Source: FEN-1297 sp021817845
Lineage (GTDB): Bacteria; Bacteroidota; Ignavibacteria; Ignavibacteriales; Ignavibacteriaceae
DNA: 64,000 nucleotides
Assembly: GCA_021817845.1 (NCBI GenBank)
Contig: JAKAFW010000003.1
Coordinates: 109,741 to 173,740 of the forward strand
Reading direction: 5' to 3'
The notes beneath the pieces were generated by a model, which was not told the origin of the DNA, ran no database searches, and saw only the letters and a list, made by a program, of their open reading frames with translations. Each line of letters opens with the position of its first letter. The stretch's first letter is position 1. This document shows, in pieces, positions 1-8,874 of the stretch. The translations under genes were made by a program, and so were the position numbers.

Positions 1-192
1 AATTTAGACGTTAAAGGAATTCCGGAATATGTCGTCAACCAAAACTATATGGCAGGCATTAAATTTGGGAGTTGGAATAATAAAGGAATAGTGTTTTATT
101 TTTCTTATTATAATGGAGGTGATGTCTTTAGTCAATATTTTACACAAAGGGTGTCCCGTATCGGCTTCGGCTTTATGTTTGATTTTATTTAG
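1..192 (+). CDS. C-terminal fragment of a probable outer-membrane beta-barrel protein (5' end outside window)
   Basis: Frame 1 is open from the first base to a TAG at 190-192, giving 63 residues. The fragment alternates aromatic/hydrophobic and polar residues, with short strands such as GIVFYFSYYNGG and RIGFGFMFDFI. It ends close to a terminal aromatic residue, as C-terminal strands of outer-membrane barrels usually do. The family cannot be fixed from the tail; a DUF1207-like barrel is only a guess. The next gene starts 23 bp later on the same strand, so the two may be co-transcribed. Confidence 0.55.
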   Translation, partial: NLDVKGIPEYVVNQNYMAGIKFGSWNNKGIVFYFSYYNGGDVFSQYFTQRVSRIGFGFMFDFI

Positions 193-215
193 ATCACAAC
201 TGAAATTATTTCTTA

Positions 216-1205
216 ATGGACACAATAATAAGTTCTGTCAAAAATTTTTATGATAAAAGAAAGCTAAAAAAGTCAGCTTTCCTTGTAATAGTCAAATTGC
301 TGATTGCAATCGGTTTAATTTCATATATGGTTTATCATGTTAACCTAAAGGAGATTGCTACAGCATTCGAGAAAGCAGATTATAGATTTATAATTATAGC
401 AATACTTCTCACCCTTGTAAATATTTCACTTCAATATTTCAAATGGGAGCTTACTTGTAATGCAATTCTTAAAGAATATAACAGGAAAAAGATTTTCTAT
501 TCTTTATTCTATGGATTTGCTGCAGGTCCTTTTACCCCAGCCCGTATAGGCGAATATTTTGGGCGGGCATTGGAATTTAAAGATAAACCAATGATTCAAG
601 TTACGGTTGCAACCCTTGTCGATAAATTTTTCCTTCTTATCATGATAGCCTTTTTTGGTTCAATTGGCAGTATATTATTTCTTAAAGATTATTATCATGT
701 AAACTCTTATATAATTTTCTCATTATTCGTATTAATATTCGTTTTGTCCTACTTCCTAATTATGCTAATAATAAATCCAAAGCTATGGCACAACTTTTTG
801 ACCAACCGGATGAGAAACTCTAAAAGATTTCATAATTTTTTTTCGGAAGTTCTTCTTCTAAAAGAATTAGATGGAAAGTTTTTGACTAAAATATCTTTGA
901 TTTCTTTTCTTTTTTATTCTTGTTTTGTCATCCAATTTGCTGTCCTCGCCGTCGGATTTTCACAGCACGGAAGTTTCGTCAATTTTATCTGGGCTGGAAA
1001 TATGGTAATGTTTGCTAAGACAATTATCCCGCAAATTTCATTTGGCGATTTGGGTGTTAGGGAGGGTGCTTCTATCTTTTTTTTAACCAAAATGGGGCAG
1101 ACGAGTTCTATCGGTTTCGATTCCGGAATTTCTTTATTCGGCATAAATGTTTTGCTGCCAGCTTTAATAGGTTTGATTTTGCTAATCAAAAAAAACAATG
1201 CTTAA
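216..1205 (+). CDS. Lysylphosphatidylglycerol synthase TM-region / UPF0104 family membrane protein
   Basis: This 329-residue integral membrane protein has about eight hydrophobic segments (for example residues 21-42, 57-75, 130-155 and 295-325). It has the family's signature loop at residues 104-118, GPFTPARIGEYFGRA, the conserved P-x-R-x-GE region of UPF0104/AglD-like proteins. Only the membrane domain is present, with no C-terminal aminoacyl-transfer domain, so it should not be called an MprF synthase. Members are thought to act as flippase-like or lipid-linked-sugar accessory proteins. The stop overlaps the start of the following glycosyltransferase by 8 bp, which supports a joint role in making or moving a lipid-linked glycan. 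Confidence 0.8.
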   Translation: MDTIISSVKNFYDKRKLKKSAFLVIVKLLIAIGLISYMVYHVNLKEIATAFEKADYRFIIIAILLTLVNISLQYFKWELTCNAILKEYNRKKIFYSLFYGFAAGPFTPARIGEYFGRALEFKDKPMIQVTVATLVDKFFLLIMIAFFGSIGSILFLKDYYHVNSYIIFSLFVLIFVLSYFLIMLIINPKLWHNFLTNRMRNSKRFHNFFSEVLLLKELDGKFLTKISLISFLFYSCFVIQFAVLAVGFSQHGSFVNFIWAGNMVMFAKTIIPQISFGDLGVREGASIFFLTKMGQTSSIGFDSGISLFGINVLLPALIGLILLIKKNNA

Positions 1206-2331
1206 TATATTATTGGGATTAATATTCCTTCTCCTTTTAATGTACTATTCATTTTTTTTGTTAGAAATATTATCCGGTCTGGATAAATTAACTTCGACAA
1301 AAGGCATATCAATCCCGGAAGAATTTATTTCCATAATTATACCTTTCAGAAATGAATCTGAAAATATTCTCGGAAGTTTGAGAAGCCTGGAAAGTCAAAA
1401 TTATCCAAAAGGAAAATATGAAGTCATTTATGTCAATGATTCTTCTGATGATGATTCGCTTCAGAAAATATTATCAGCACAAAAGTCTTCAAACATTAAA
1501 GTAATTTCTGTCCCTGATGACTCGACTTATGCCCATAAAAAAAGAGCAATAAGATTCGGCATTTCTAATTCAACCGGCAGTATTATCATTACTACCGATT
1601 CCGATTGTGTACACAATAAGAAGTGGATACAACAAATGGTTTCTTGTTTTGATAAGGAAACAGGTTTTGTATCTGGCCCGGTAGAATTTATTGAAGAGAA
1701 AACTCTCTTTGAAAAATTGCAAAAGCTTGAATTCTCCGGATTGGTTTTAACCGGCGCGGGTTTGATTGGAATTAACAAGCCTGTAATTTGCAATGCTGCT
1801 AATATCGCCTATAGAAAGAATGCCTATGAAACGGTAAATGGATTTAATGACCAACTAAATCTTTCTTCCGGTGACGATGAGTTATTAATGCAAAAAATTT
1901 GGTCCAGCGGCAAATACAGGATTAAATTTTGTTGGAATCGGGAAGCAATTGTTTTAACAAAAGGCAATGATTCACTTCAAAAATTTTATCATCAGCGAAA
2001 ACGATGGGCGAGTAAAGGTCTATTTTATGCCAACAAATTTTTAATAATTAAATTGATTTTAATATTTCTGTTTTATCTAGGTCTAATCACACAAATATTT
2101 CTCTCCGTCATTCTATCACCAATTTTTCTTGTTTCCTTCATTATTAGTTTTCTTATCAAAATATCTTTTGAATATCTTATCCTCAAAAAGGGATTGAACT
2201 TTATCTTCTCAAAAAAGGTATTAAGATACCTTCCATTAGCGGAATTATTTCAGATCCCTTATATAATTATTGCTGGTATAGCCGGTACCTTCGGAAACTA
2301 TATCTGGAAGGATCGCCGAATAAAAAGATAA
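1198..2331 (+). CDS. Membrane-bound family 2 glycosyltransferase
   Basis: The 377-residue protein has an N-terminal membrane anchor (about 1-24), a GT-A catalytic domain (about 42-270) and several C-terminal transmembrane helices (about 280-365). Visible GT2 motifs are the opening strand FISIIIPFRNES at 43-54, the metal/nucleotide-binding DSD at 134-136, GDDEL at 225-229 and the QRKRW acceptor/processivity motif at 266-270. This architecture is that of processive or polyprenyl-phosphate-dependent enzymes acting at the inner membrane. The start lies inside the upstream UPF0104 gene, so translation is probably coupled. The sugar and acceptor cannot be read from sequence. Confidence 0.85.
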   Translation: MLNILLGLIFLLLLMYYSFFLLEILSGLDKLTSTKGISIPEEFISIIIPFRNESENILGSLRSLESQNYPKGKYEVIYVNDSSDDDSLQKILSAQKSSNIKVISVPDDSTYAHKKRAIRFGISNSTGSIIITTDSDCVHNKKWIQQMVSCFDKETGFVSGPVEFIEEKTLFEKLQKLEFSGLVLTGAGLIGINKPVICNAANIAYRKNAYETVNGFNDQLNLSSGDDELLMQKIWSSGKYRIKFCWNREAIVLTKGNDSLQKFYHQRKRWASKGLFYANKFLIIKLILIFLFYLGLITQIFLSVILSPIFLVSFIISFLIKISFEYLILKKGLNFIFSKKVLRYLPLAELFQIPYIIIAGIAGTFGNYIWKDRRIKR

Positions 2332-2490
2332 TGTCCATTTTCCGCCTAGAAACGTGTCTATATTTCGGTTCAGATTGTTCATTTTATTATACAAAATATC
2401 TTTCTTATTCCTCATAAATCATTTAAAATCAATTGTTTTTAATGGCACAACTGTTGAGTATTCTAATTCAGTCATTCAATGAGGTGTGAA

Positions 2491-3720
2491 ATGAAAAAGT
2501 TAGTAATTGCGTCGATTTTTATAATAATTGGATTATCAACTCAACTAAAAGCTGATGCCGGTTTTTTATCCGGCGGAGAGTTTGGATTTTTTTACTCTTC
2601 TCTTTCTCCATACGGAAGCTGGATTCAGATAAACGGCGGAGTAAATGTATGGCACCCGGAAAATGTAGGTTATGGTTGGTCTCCTTATTATTATGGTCAT
2701 TGGGTTTGGACAAACGATGGCTGGTATTGGGATTCTGATGAACCTTTCGGTAGTATTGTTTATCATTATGGCAGATGGTATAATGATGAAACTTATGGTT
2801 GGATTTGGGTCCCCGATTATCAGTGGGCACCCGCTTGGGTTGAATGGAGATACGATAACGATTATATCGGTTGGGCACCGCTTCCTCCTTATGCCTCTTT
2901 TTCAGTTGATTTCGGCATTAGATTTACGGCTTCCTATTATATGCCTTATCAATATTATTCTTTCGTTAGTTACAGGTATATGTGTAACCCACATGTTTAT
3001 AATTATTATCTCGATAATAATTTTAAGTATAGAATTTATTCGGCTACTAAATATAGAACCAATTATGGTTTTTCAGATGGCAGGGTAATCAATCGCGGAG
3101 TTGACGTCGATTATGTTAGACAAAGAAGTGGCGAAAGAATAGTTGAAAGTAGGATCCAAGGTGTTTCTAATCCTCGTAACTTAGCAACCGGCAGGAACTC
3201 AAACTCTACAGTCAGAGCTTTGATTTTGCAAAAAGATCAAATTGATAGAAGCACAGGTAGAAGTTTTCGGATTCAAAAAACAAATAGAGCAACTTCTCTT
3301 GATGTGTCAAGAATGGCAGTCGGTAATCGAGGTCAAATTAACAGAAATCCAAGTATTGAGAATCGCAATGGTTCAAATTTCAATCAAAATGATAGAGTAA
3401 ATAGCTGGAATAATAATAGAATTCAGGAAAACAATAATAATAGACCGCTTAATAATAGACAATATAATTATTCTAATCCCAATAGGAATAATGTTGATCG
3501 ACAGACGCCTCAAAATATTAGACCAAGAAATAATGCCGGCTATTTTAATAACCAGAACAGAAATGAGTCAAAGCCGCAATCTATTGAAAACCGTCAGCAA
3601 ATAAGAAGAGATGCTCCTCAAAGGAATTCTCCTCAAATTCAAAGAGGCAACGCCGGTAGAAATGAAGGTAATCGAGGCAGTAACAACAGAGGTAATTCAG
3701 ATAACCAAAGGCATAGATAA
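2491..3720 (+). CDS. Secreted DUF6600-type protein with Asn/Arg-rich tail
   Basis: This is a 409-residue exported protein of unknown function. I prefer the ATG at 2491 over the in-frame ATG at 2479, because GAGG at 2481-2484 sits six bases before 2491 and the signal peptide then begins MKKLVIASIFIIIGL. The mature N-terminal half (to about residue 200) is rich in Tyr/Trp/Gly with repeated W-x-P and GHWVW/GRWYN units, as in DUF6600 proteins. Residues from about 230 to the end are low complexity, dominated by Asn, Arg and Gln. Such tails suggest a disordered, surface-exposed or nucleic-acid/glycan-binding segment. A strong terminator follows. Confidence 0.7.
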   Translation: MKKLVIASIFIIIGLSTQLKADAGFLSGGEFGFFYSSLSPYGSWIQINGGVNVWHPENVGYGWSPYYYGHWVWTNDGWYWDSDEPFGSIVYHYGRWYNDETYGWIWVPDYQWAPAWVEWRYDNDYIGWAPLPPYASFSVDFGIRFTASYYMPYQYYSFVSYRYMCNPHVYNYYLDNNFKYRIYSATKYRTNYGFSDGRVINRGVDVDYVRQRSGERIVESRIQGVSNPRNLATGRNSNSTVRALILQKDQIDRSTGRSFRIQKTNRATSLDVSRMAVGNRGQINRNPSIENRNGSNFNQNDRVNSWNNNRIQENNNNRPLNNRQYNYSNPNRNNVDRQTPQNIRPRNNAGYFNNQNRNESKPQSIENRQQIRRDAPQRNSPQIQRGNAGRNEGNRGSNNRGNSDNQRHR

Positions 3721-3738
3721 TTTTTCTATCTCTCTCCT

Positions 3739-3776
3739 AAAACGGCGCCGGATTTTAATTTGACGCCGTTTTTTTT
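3739..3776. terminator. Rho-independent terminator between convergent genes
   Basis: AAAACGGCG at 3739-3747 pairs perfectly with CGCCGTTTT at 3764-3772, with a 16-base loop and a run of T to 3776. It closes the rightward DUF6600 gene. On the other strand the hairpin is followed by only TTTT, so it may also serve weakly for the leftward aminotransferase gene, whose stop overlaps it. Confidence 0.85.
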
Positions 3777-4878
3777 ATTTCTTCTTTTGGAAGAAATTAG
3801 AAATCTCTTCGGCAATAAACTCAATATTATCTTGTGATAAACCGGGCCAGCTCGGCATATTAATGCCGTGCCATCCGAGATATTCAGCCACAGGCAGTTT
3901 TTGGAATTTATGAGAGAACATCGGCATAGTATGTACCGGGAAAAATGTCGGACGAGTTTCTATTCCTCTATCTTTTAAGTATTCTCTTAAATCTTCTCTG
4001 ATTTTAGGTGATTCAACGAGAATAGAATACATCCAATATGAATGAAAAACTTCACCATATTCACCGTGATGTTTTACCGGCAAATCTTTTAAAGCATCAT
4101 TATACCATTTTGCTATTTGTCGCTTCTTAAGAATTTTCTCATTAGCTTTTTCGATTTGTGCTAATCCAATTGCGGCGCAAATATTAGTCATCCTGTAATT
4201 GAAACCAAGAACATCATGCCAGTATTGCCGGTATTTAGCAAGTCCGTGCATCTTTAAATGATATGCTCTATCGTAAAGAGTTTCGTCATTTGTCACAACC
4301 ATTCCTCCTTCACCGGTAGTTATGGTTTTATTTCCATAAAAGCTAAATGTGGCTAAATCACCAAATGTACCGACATGCTTTTTCTTATAAGTCGAACCAA
4401 ATGCCTCTGCGCAATCTTCAATTAAAAAAAGGTTATTTTCCTTTGCAATTTTTACAAGCTCATCCATTTCGCACGGATGCCCGTAGAGATGGACAGCCAT
4501 AATAGCTTTAGTATGGATCGTTATTTTTCTTTTCACATCTTGGGGATCCATTTGCCATGTGTCTTCAAGTGAGTCTACAAAAACAGGGGTTGCTCCGGTA
4601 ATAGCAATTGTGCTTACAGAAGCAATATAAGTAAATGAAGGGACGATAACTTCATCACCAGGACCAATACCAAGCGTCACAATGGCTAAGTGCAACGCAA
4701 CCGTTCCGTTGCTTACCGCAGTTGCATGCTCAACTCCGATAAATTTCCTGAAGTCGTTTTCAAATCTCGGTATAAATTCTCCTCGTGATGAAATCCATGA
4801 TGTATCTAAACATTCATTCACGTATTTCTTTTCATTGCCGTCAAGCGTAGGTTGGTATATAGGAATTTTGTAGCTCAT
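3775..4878 (-). CDS. DegT/DnrJ/EryC1/StrS-family sugar aminotransferase
   Basis: This 367-residue PLP-dependent aminotransferase is full length for the family. The Schiff-base lysine is K184 in FSFYGNKTITTGEGG, and the cofactor-ring aspartate is D155 in LIEDCAEAFG. The N-terminal PIYQPTLDGNE segment and the SNGTVALHLA helix (56-65) are typical. These enzymes transfer an amino group to nucleotide-linked keto-sugars to make aminodeoxy sugars for O-antigen, capsule or glycoprotein glycans. AAAGG lies just before the ATG. It is the last gene of a leftward set with two GT9 glycosyltransferases, which places it in lipopolysaccharide or surface-polysaccharide synthesis. The exact sugar is unknown. 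Confidence 0.88.
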   Translation of the reverse strand: MSYKIPIYQPTLDGNEKKYVNECLDTSWISSRGEFIPRFENDFRKFIGVEHATAVSNGTVALHLAIVTLGIGPGDEVIVPSFTYIASVSTIAITGATPVFVDSLEDTWQMDPQDVKRKITIHTKAIMAVHLYGHPCEMDELVKIAKENNLFLIEDCAEAFGSTYKKKHVGTFGDLATFSFYGNKTITTGEGGMVVTNDETLYDRAYHLKMHGLAKYRQYWHDVLGFNYRMTNICAAIGLAQIEKANEKILKKRQIAKWYNDALKDLPVKHHGEYGEVFHSYWMYSILVESPKIREDLREYLKDRGIETRPTFFPVHTMPMFSHKFQKLPVAEYLGWHGINMPSWPGLSQDNIEFIAEEISNFFQKKK

Positions 4879-4903
4879 GTTTTTTCCTTTCTAGTTAGGC
4901 GGT

Positions 4904-6055
4904 TTACTTTTTTTCTCCAAATTCTTTAGTTAATCGTATTATCTTTTCCAAATCAATCATTTGAATACATTCAAGATTGTAGGGACATACTTTCTTCCAA
5001 CAAGGGGAACATTCTAATTCTACCGGAATAAGTTTTTCTCCTCTTCCGTATAATTCTATCTCTGCTGCACAAGATAATCCGAACCAAACGATTACATATT
5101 TCTTCAAACCGATAGCCATGTGCATACCGAAAGAATCTCCTGTTATTACTACATCGCAAATATCCATAAAGCAAGCACCGCGGCGTAAGCCTAAAGTAGT
5201 GGGCGTTGAAATTACTTTTGCTCTTGTTTCCTCATTAAGCGTTTCCATAATATTATCGTTTCTCTCGGTATCTTCTTTCCCACCAAGTAGAACAATTTTT
5301 AGATTCTTTTCTACTGCAAGAGAATTAATCAATTTAACGTGTTGTTCAATGGTCATTTTCTTATTTGGAAATAGATTTGAACATCCCGTGTTAAATCCTA
5401 CATAAGTTTTTGTTTTGTCATAATTAATTTCTTTTTTATAGTTTTCAATGAATTCTTTTTCTTCTTCGGATAAATTAAAAACGTAAGGATCGCGTTTATA
5501 TTCAAGCTCAAATACTTCGTGAATAATATCTACGCCGCTTCGAGTGTTTTCTCTAAACTTCTTTTGATCATCATTGCCTAGAATATAGCTGTAAATTGCT
5601 CCTTCATTTGTAGGTATAATTTTCCCGTCGTCGTTCAATAAAAAGCCAAGCTTCTTTTTTGCATTTACTTCATTTGCAAATGCACAGGCGTAATCGGATT
5701 TGTCTGCATTCATTACATAGTCAAATTCAATTTGCCTTAATATCATTCTTTGTTCGTCCGTCCAGGTAAAAATTTTGTAGATATAAGGATTATAAAGCAG
5801 AATCTTATCCGCACCCGGCATGGTTATCCAATAAATTGTGCTGACTGGAAATTTCCTTTTAATTGCGTGGAGGATAGGTGTATTATCCAAAACATTTCCG
5901 AGTGCATCAAGGGAAATAATTAATATCTTTACTCCCATTTTTGTTTGGTCGTTTTCATGTTGGCAGCCGTTCTCCAAACAATTTTCATAAGAGAAGCATG
6001 GCTTATAGCCGTTAAAATTTTTACACTTCGGTATATTTAATTCTGAAATGTTCAT
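4904..6055 (-). CDS. Glycosyltransferase family 9 (heptosyltransferase-like) with Cys-rich ends
   Basis: The 383-residue protein has the GT9 (ADP-heptose:LPS heptosyltransferase type) fold. The first Rossmann domain starts at about residue 41 (GVKILIISLDALGNVLD), and the second carries a nucleotide-sugar loop with VVITGDSFGMHMA. Unusually, a leader of about 40 residues precedes the fold and contains Cys11, Cys20, Cys26 and Cys31. Near the C-terminus there is another cluster (ECSPCWKKVCPYNLEC). Paired Cys clusters at both ends could bind a metal or form disulfides; this is inference. It lies 25 bp before the aminotransferase and 79 bp after another GT9 gene in one leftward operon. Confidence 0.82.
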   Translation of the reverse strand: MNISELNIPKCKNFNGYKPCFSYENCLENGCQHENDQTKMGVKILIISLDALGNVLDNTPILHAIKRKFPVSTIYWITMPGADKILLYNPYIYKIFTWTDEQRMILRQIEFDYVMNADKSDYACAFANEVNAKKKLGFLLNDDGKIIPTNEGAIYSYILGNDDQKKFRENTRSGVDIIHEVFELEYKRDPYVFNLSEEEKEFIENYKKEINYDKTKTYVGFNTGCSNLFPNKKMTIEQHVKLINSLAVEKNLKIVLLGGKEDTERNDNIMETLNEETRAKVISTPTTLGLRRGACFMDICDVVITGDSFGMHMAIGLKKYVIVWFGLSCAAEIELYGRGEKLIPVELECSPCWKKVCPYNLECIQMIDLEKIIRLTKEFGEKK

Positions 6056-6134
6056 CCTTAATCCGTTATAGTTTTCATTAAAGTTGTTTTATCAGTCTCG
6101 ATGATGCAAAAGATTCAGTTGCTAAACAATAAAG

Positions 6135-7163
6135 TTAATATTGTTTCTTCAATTTAATTATGCTATCAATGACTTCTTCGACAGAAATTCCTTTTTCTAT
6201 TCCGCAAGTATTTTGATCGGCACTGCATAATTTCGTACAATTCTCTGCTGTTACTTCAAGATTGATGGAATATTTATTAATAATCCCTTGATGTACCTGG
6301 CAGCTCATTGGGCGGTGACAATGGAGCCCAATACATTTTATCTCAAGAGCGTCCGCAATATGGAGTGGGCCGGTAGATGGACTAAGGAATATATCAGCCT
6401 GACCGATTACCTTTATTAAATCTCTTAGGTCTATCAATTTTTCTGAAAGATTGCAAATCCGGTTAGAACCTAAGTTGTGGATATTTGATAAGAACTCTTT
6501 GCTCATTTCCCGGGAAGTTAAAATAAGTTTTGTCTTTTTATCCGGGAAAGTTTCTAAGACCGTTCTAATAAGTTGAAGATATTTATCTTCAGACCAGTTT
6601 GGAGCTGAGCCCAGCGAACCGGTGTGAATAAAAATCTTAAAATCTTCGTTACCTATTCCATATTGACTTAGAATTATTTGTGCTTCTGATTTCTCACGTT
6701 CAGTAAGGTAAATTTGTAAAGTTAAGTCTGATGTTTCTACTCCGATTTTTCGCGCAAGGTCCATGCAGTAGTCCGCTTCGTGACGAAGGGGAGTGTAATT
6801 ATTCCTTGAAACGCTTTTCATTCCGGTTATTACTTCATAAAGCTTATGCCCAACACCGATACGCGTATTAATCCCTGCCCAGAACATCTGGAATGCAGCT
6901 CGCTCGGTGGGCATCATCAAAAGTCCGTGTGTAAATTTATGCCTTCTTAATTCTCTTACGACTTTCCAAAAGGATTTCTTGTCCAAGTCATCCGTTAATG
7001 TTTCATTTAAGTTTGGATTGTTTATTAAAAGATTCTTTGTATGTGGCTGTGTTAATGTCGCAATAAAAGCATCAGGAAAGGCTTTTCGTATTTCTCTTAT
7101 CATGGGAGTAATAAAAACCACATCTCCAACTCTATCCGTTCTTACAAGCAGAATTCTTTTCAT
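6135..7163 (-). CDS. Glycosyltransferase family 9 (heptosyltransferase-like)
   Basis: This 342-residue GT9 enzyme is likely to add a heptose or related sugar to the lipopolysaccharide core at the inner-membrane cytoplasmic face. The N-terminal acceptor domain begins MKRILLVRTDRVGDVVFITP, a classic GT9 opening with an RxDRxGDV motif. The C-terminal domain contains the GT9 loop DIFLSPSTGPLHIADALE. The reading frame could begin at a TTG (7166), but the adjacent ATG at 7163 is the better start. It is the first gene of the leftward GT9-GT9-aminotransferase operon. About 300 bp of non-coding DNA lies upstream. Confidence 0.85.
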   Translation of the reverse strand: MKRILLVRTDRVGDVVFITPMIREIRKAFPDAFIATLTQPHTKNLLINNPNLNETLTDDLDKKSFWKVVRELRRHKFTHGLLMMPTERAAFQMFWAGINTRIGVGHKLYEVITGMKSVSRNNYTPLRHEADYCMDLARKIGVETSDLTLQIYLTEREKSEAQIILSQYGIGNEDFKIFIHTGSLGSAPNWSEDKYLQLIRTVLETFPDKKTKLILTSREMSKEFLSNIHNLGSNRICNLSEKLIDLRDLIKVIGQADIFLSPSTGPLHIADALEIKCIGLHCHRPMSCQVHQGIINKYSINLEVTAENCTKLCSADQNTCGIEKGISVEEVIDSIIKLKKQY

Positions 7164-7166
7164 CAA

Positions 7167-7466
7167 TACTTTTATTATAAAAAATGTTGTTCAAAAATAG
7201 CAATTCTAAATGAAATATCACTAACAAACCCACTACTCTATTACAGCCCACCCCAATTGTCATTCCGGCGGAAGCCGGAATCTGCCTTACAAGCAGCGTA
7301 TTGCTGAAATGAAATATTCCCTTACTTATTTGACAACCTCCTAATCATTAACAAATTTTGAATTAGATAATTTAAGAAGCATTACTATTTGACCTTAAAT
7401 TAATAAGAAATATTTTTAATTTCATTCCGTTATTAATATGACTATCTCAAAAAGAAGGGAACCAAA
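7167..7466. other. Intergenic region between divergent genes
   Basis: This stretch of about 300 bp separates the leftward GT9 operon from a rightward barrel protein, so promoters for both should lie here. I could not fix a convincing -33/-7 Bacteroidota promoter by eye because the DNA is too AT-rich. It contains one palindromic element at 7262-7281, listed separately. Otherwise I see nothing coding. Confidence 0.5.
7262..7281. repeat. REP-like palindrome (ATTCCGGC-GGAA-GCCGGAAT)
   Basis: There is a perfect 8-bp inverted repeat with a GGAA loop, preceded by GTC and followed by CTG. Palindromes of the GTCATTCCGGC...GCCGGAATC type recur as dispersed extragenic elements in many bacterial genomes. 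I see one copy in this window. It stands out as GC-rich within an AT-rich spacer. It could form a hairpin in RNA or be a trace of a transposable short repeat. Confidence 0.6.
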
Positions 7467-8096
7467 ATGAAGAAACTGATCATCCTATTCGCACTTGTTA
7501 TCTCTTTTTCTGTAAATCTGCTTGCTCAAAACAAATTTTCATTACAATTAAACGGAGGCTATTTATCTCCGGTCAATAATAGTTCAAATGGGCTGCTTGG
7601 CTCAATCCAAATTGATTACAATTCTACAGGTGACATTTATTTCTATTTGTATTCCGGAATAGGTGCGTGGGATAAAACATATTTCTTATACCATGATTCT
7701 AAAATGATTGTTGACAAAAAAGCCTATTCTGAGGGTAGCCATACTATGGTGCCGCTATATGCCGGTGCTAGGTTTATCATAAATAGAAATAAAATATTAG
7801 ACCTTTTCATAGACGGCGAAGCAGGTATTGTCTTTTTGAATTATACAAATTATAATTTGAAACTGTTTACCAATCCGGATGGTTCAATCAACTATTTACC
7901 TGTATCGAATTCTAAAGAATCGGAAGCTTTATTTGGAATAGGAACAGGAGTTGGAATATCTCATACTCTTGAGAATAAAGTTTTACTTCTTTTAGAATTA
8001 AAAATTAACACAATGACCAACTCTGCTTTTAGCAATTTATTTGACGCAGCTGGGACTTCAACATCGATTCAATTTGGGATTGAGTTCAATATCTAA
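7467..8096 (+). CDS. Exported outer-membrane beta-barrel-like protein, unknown function
   Basis: This 209-residue protein starts at an ATG with GAAGGGA seven bases upstream. A clear signal peptide (MKKLIILFALVISFSVNLLAQ, cleaved after about residue 21) precedes a chain of amphipathic strands: KFSLQLNGGYLSP, DIYFYLYSGIGAWD, VPLYAGARFIIN, and a last strand SIQFGIEFNI. The pattern and size fit a small eight-stranded outer-membrane barrel of the OmpA-N/OMP_b-brl type. No enzymatic motif is visible. It stands alone between a non-coding region and a membrane-protein gene. Confidence 0.65.
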   Translation: MKKLIILFALVISFSVNLLAQNKFSLQLNGGYLSPVNNSSNGLLGSIQIDYNSTGDIYFYLYSGIGAWDKTYFLYHDSKMIVDKKAYSEGSHTMVPLYAGARFIINRNKILDLFIDGEAGIVFLNYTNYNLKLFTNPDGSINYLPVSNSKESEALFGIGTGVGISHTLENKVLLLLELKINTMTNSAFSNLFDAAGTSTSIQFGIEFNI

Positions 8097-8257
8097 TTTG
8101 CCTTATTATCTTTTTATTTGGAAATTTATAAGGAAATTCTATTATATTTAAATAGTCATTTTTGGGTAAAAGCTCATTAAGCATGTCTGTCTCGAAGAAT
8201 AAGTTTTTCTCCGGATTTGTTCTACGAAAATATTTTAGTAAAAAATGCGGGATTGTC

Positions 8258-8806
8258 ATGAATTCTAAAATCAACCGGATGGTTACTTCGATAGTAATAG
8301 AAGCAGCTTGTTTTTTGCTAATAGGCTGGCTGTTTGCCGGTAATTATATTTTTAATATTCATTCAACAACATTCACTTATCTAATCTTTGGAACTGCATC
8401 CATCCTGTTAATCAATATCCTTGAATATTATTCACTTAGGAATTTCATTTTCTCAGCGATTCTATTCGCATTTATTTTTATAATTGCATATTATAAATAC
8501 TATGACCCAGTGTCATTAGTGCGAAACTTTTTATGGTTTGCGGTAATAAGTTTTTCAATTTATGTTTCCTCAAAATTTCTTACTCAAGAAAAATATAAGA
8601 CTAGGAAATTTCTTGGGGTAGCTGTCTGGATGATAAACTTTGCGGTTGTTTATTTGGTCATGCTTTTGGTTAATACTTATATATTTAATTTTTACCCTGT
8701 TGCGGCAATAAATCAATTGTTAATTATCGCGTTCAACATGGGAACATCAATGGGATTAGGAATTGGTATAGGCTATGAAATTTCTAAGAAATATGTGAAA
8801 ATATGA
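8258..8806 (+). CDS. Multi-pass inner-membrane protein, unknown function
   Basis: I do not recognise the family. The frame is open from a TTG at 8162, but residues before Met33 (ATG at 8258) look non-membranous and poorly conserved in character. I therefore place the start at 8258, giving 182 residues. From there the protein has about six hydrophobic helices (for example VTSIVIEAACFLLIGWLFAG, FSAILFAFIFIIAYY, AVVYLVMLLVNTYIF) and a glycine-rich last helix MGTSMGLGIGIGYE. It ends in a short basic tail. The start assignment is uncertain. No cofactor or catalytic motif is seen. Confidence 0.6.
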   Translation: MNSKINRMVTSIVIEAACFLLIGWLFAGNYIFNIHSTTFTYLIFGTASILLINILEYYSLRNFIFSAILFAFIFIIAYYKYYDPVSLVRNFLWFAVISFSIYVSSKFLTQEKYKTRKFLGVAVWMINFAVVYLVMLLVNTYIFNFYPVAAINQLLIIAFNMGTSMGLGIGIGYEISKKYVKI

Positions 8807-8874
8807 AATGCATAATACTTAAATGAAAAATATAGACCAGGTAAATTCATTTAATAATTGAAATAGGAGGGATT

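Noticed and set aside
4..225. 73-codon leftward frame at the window start
   Set aside because: It is antisense to a clear barrel-protein tail and has no family resemblance.
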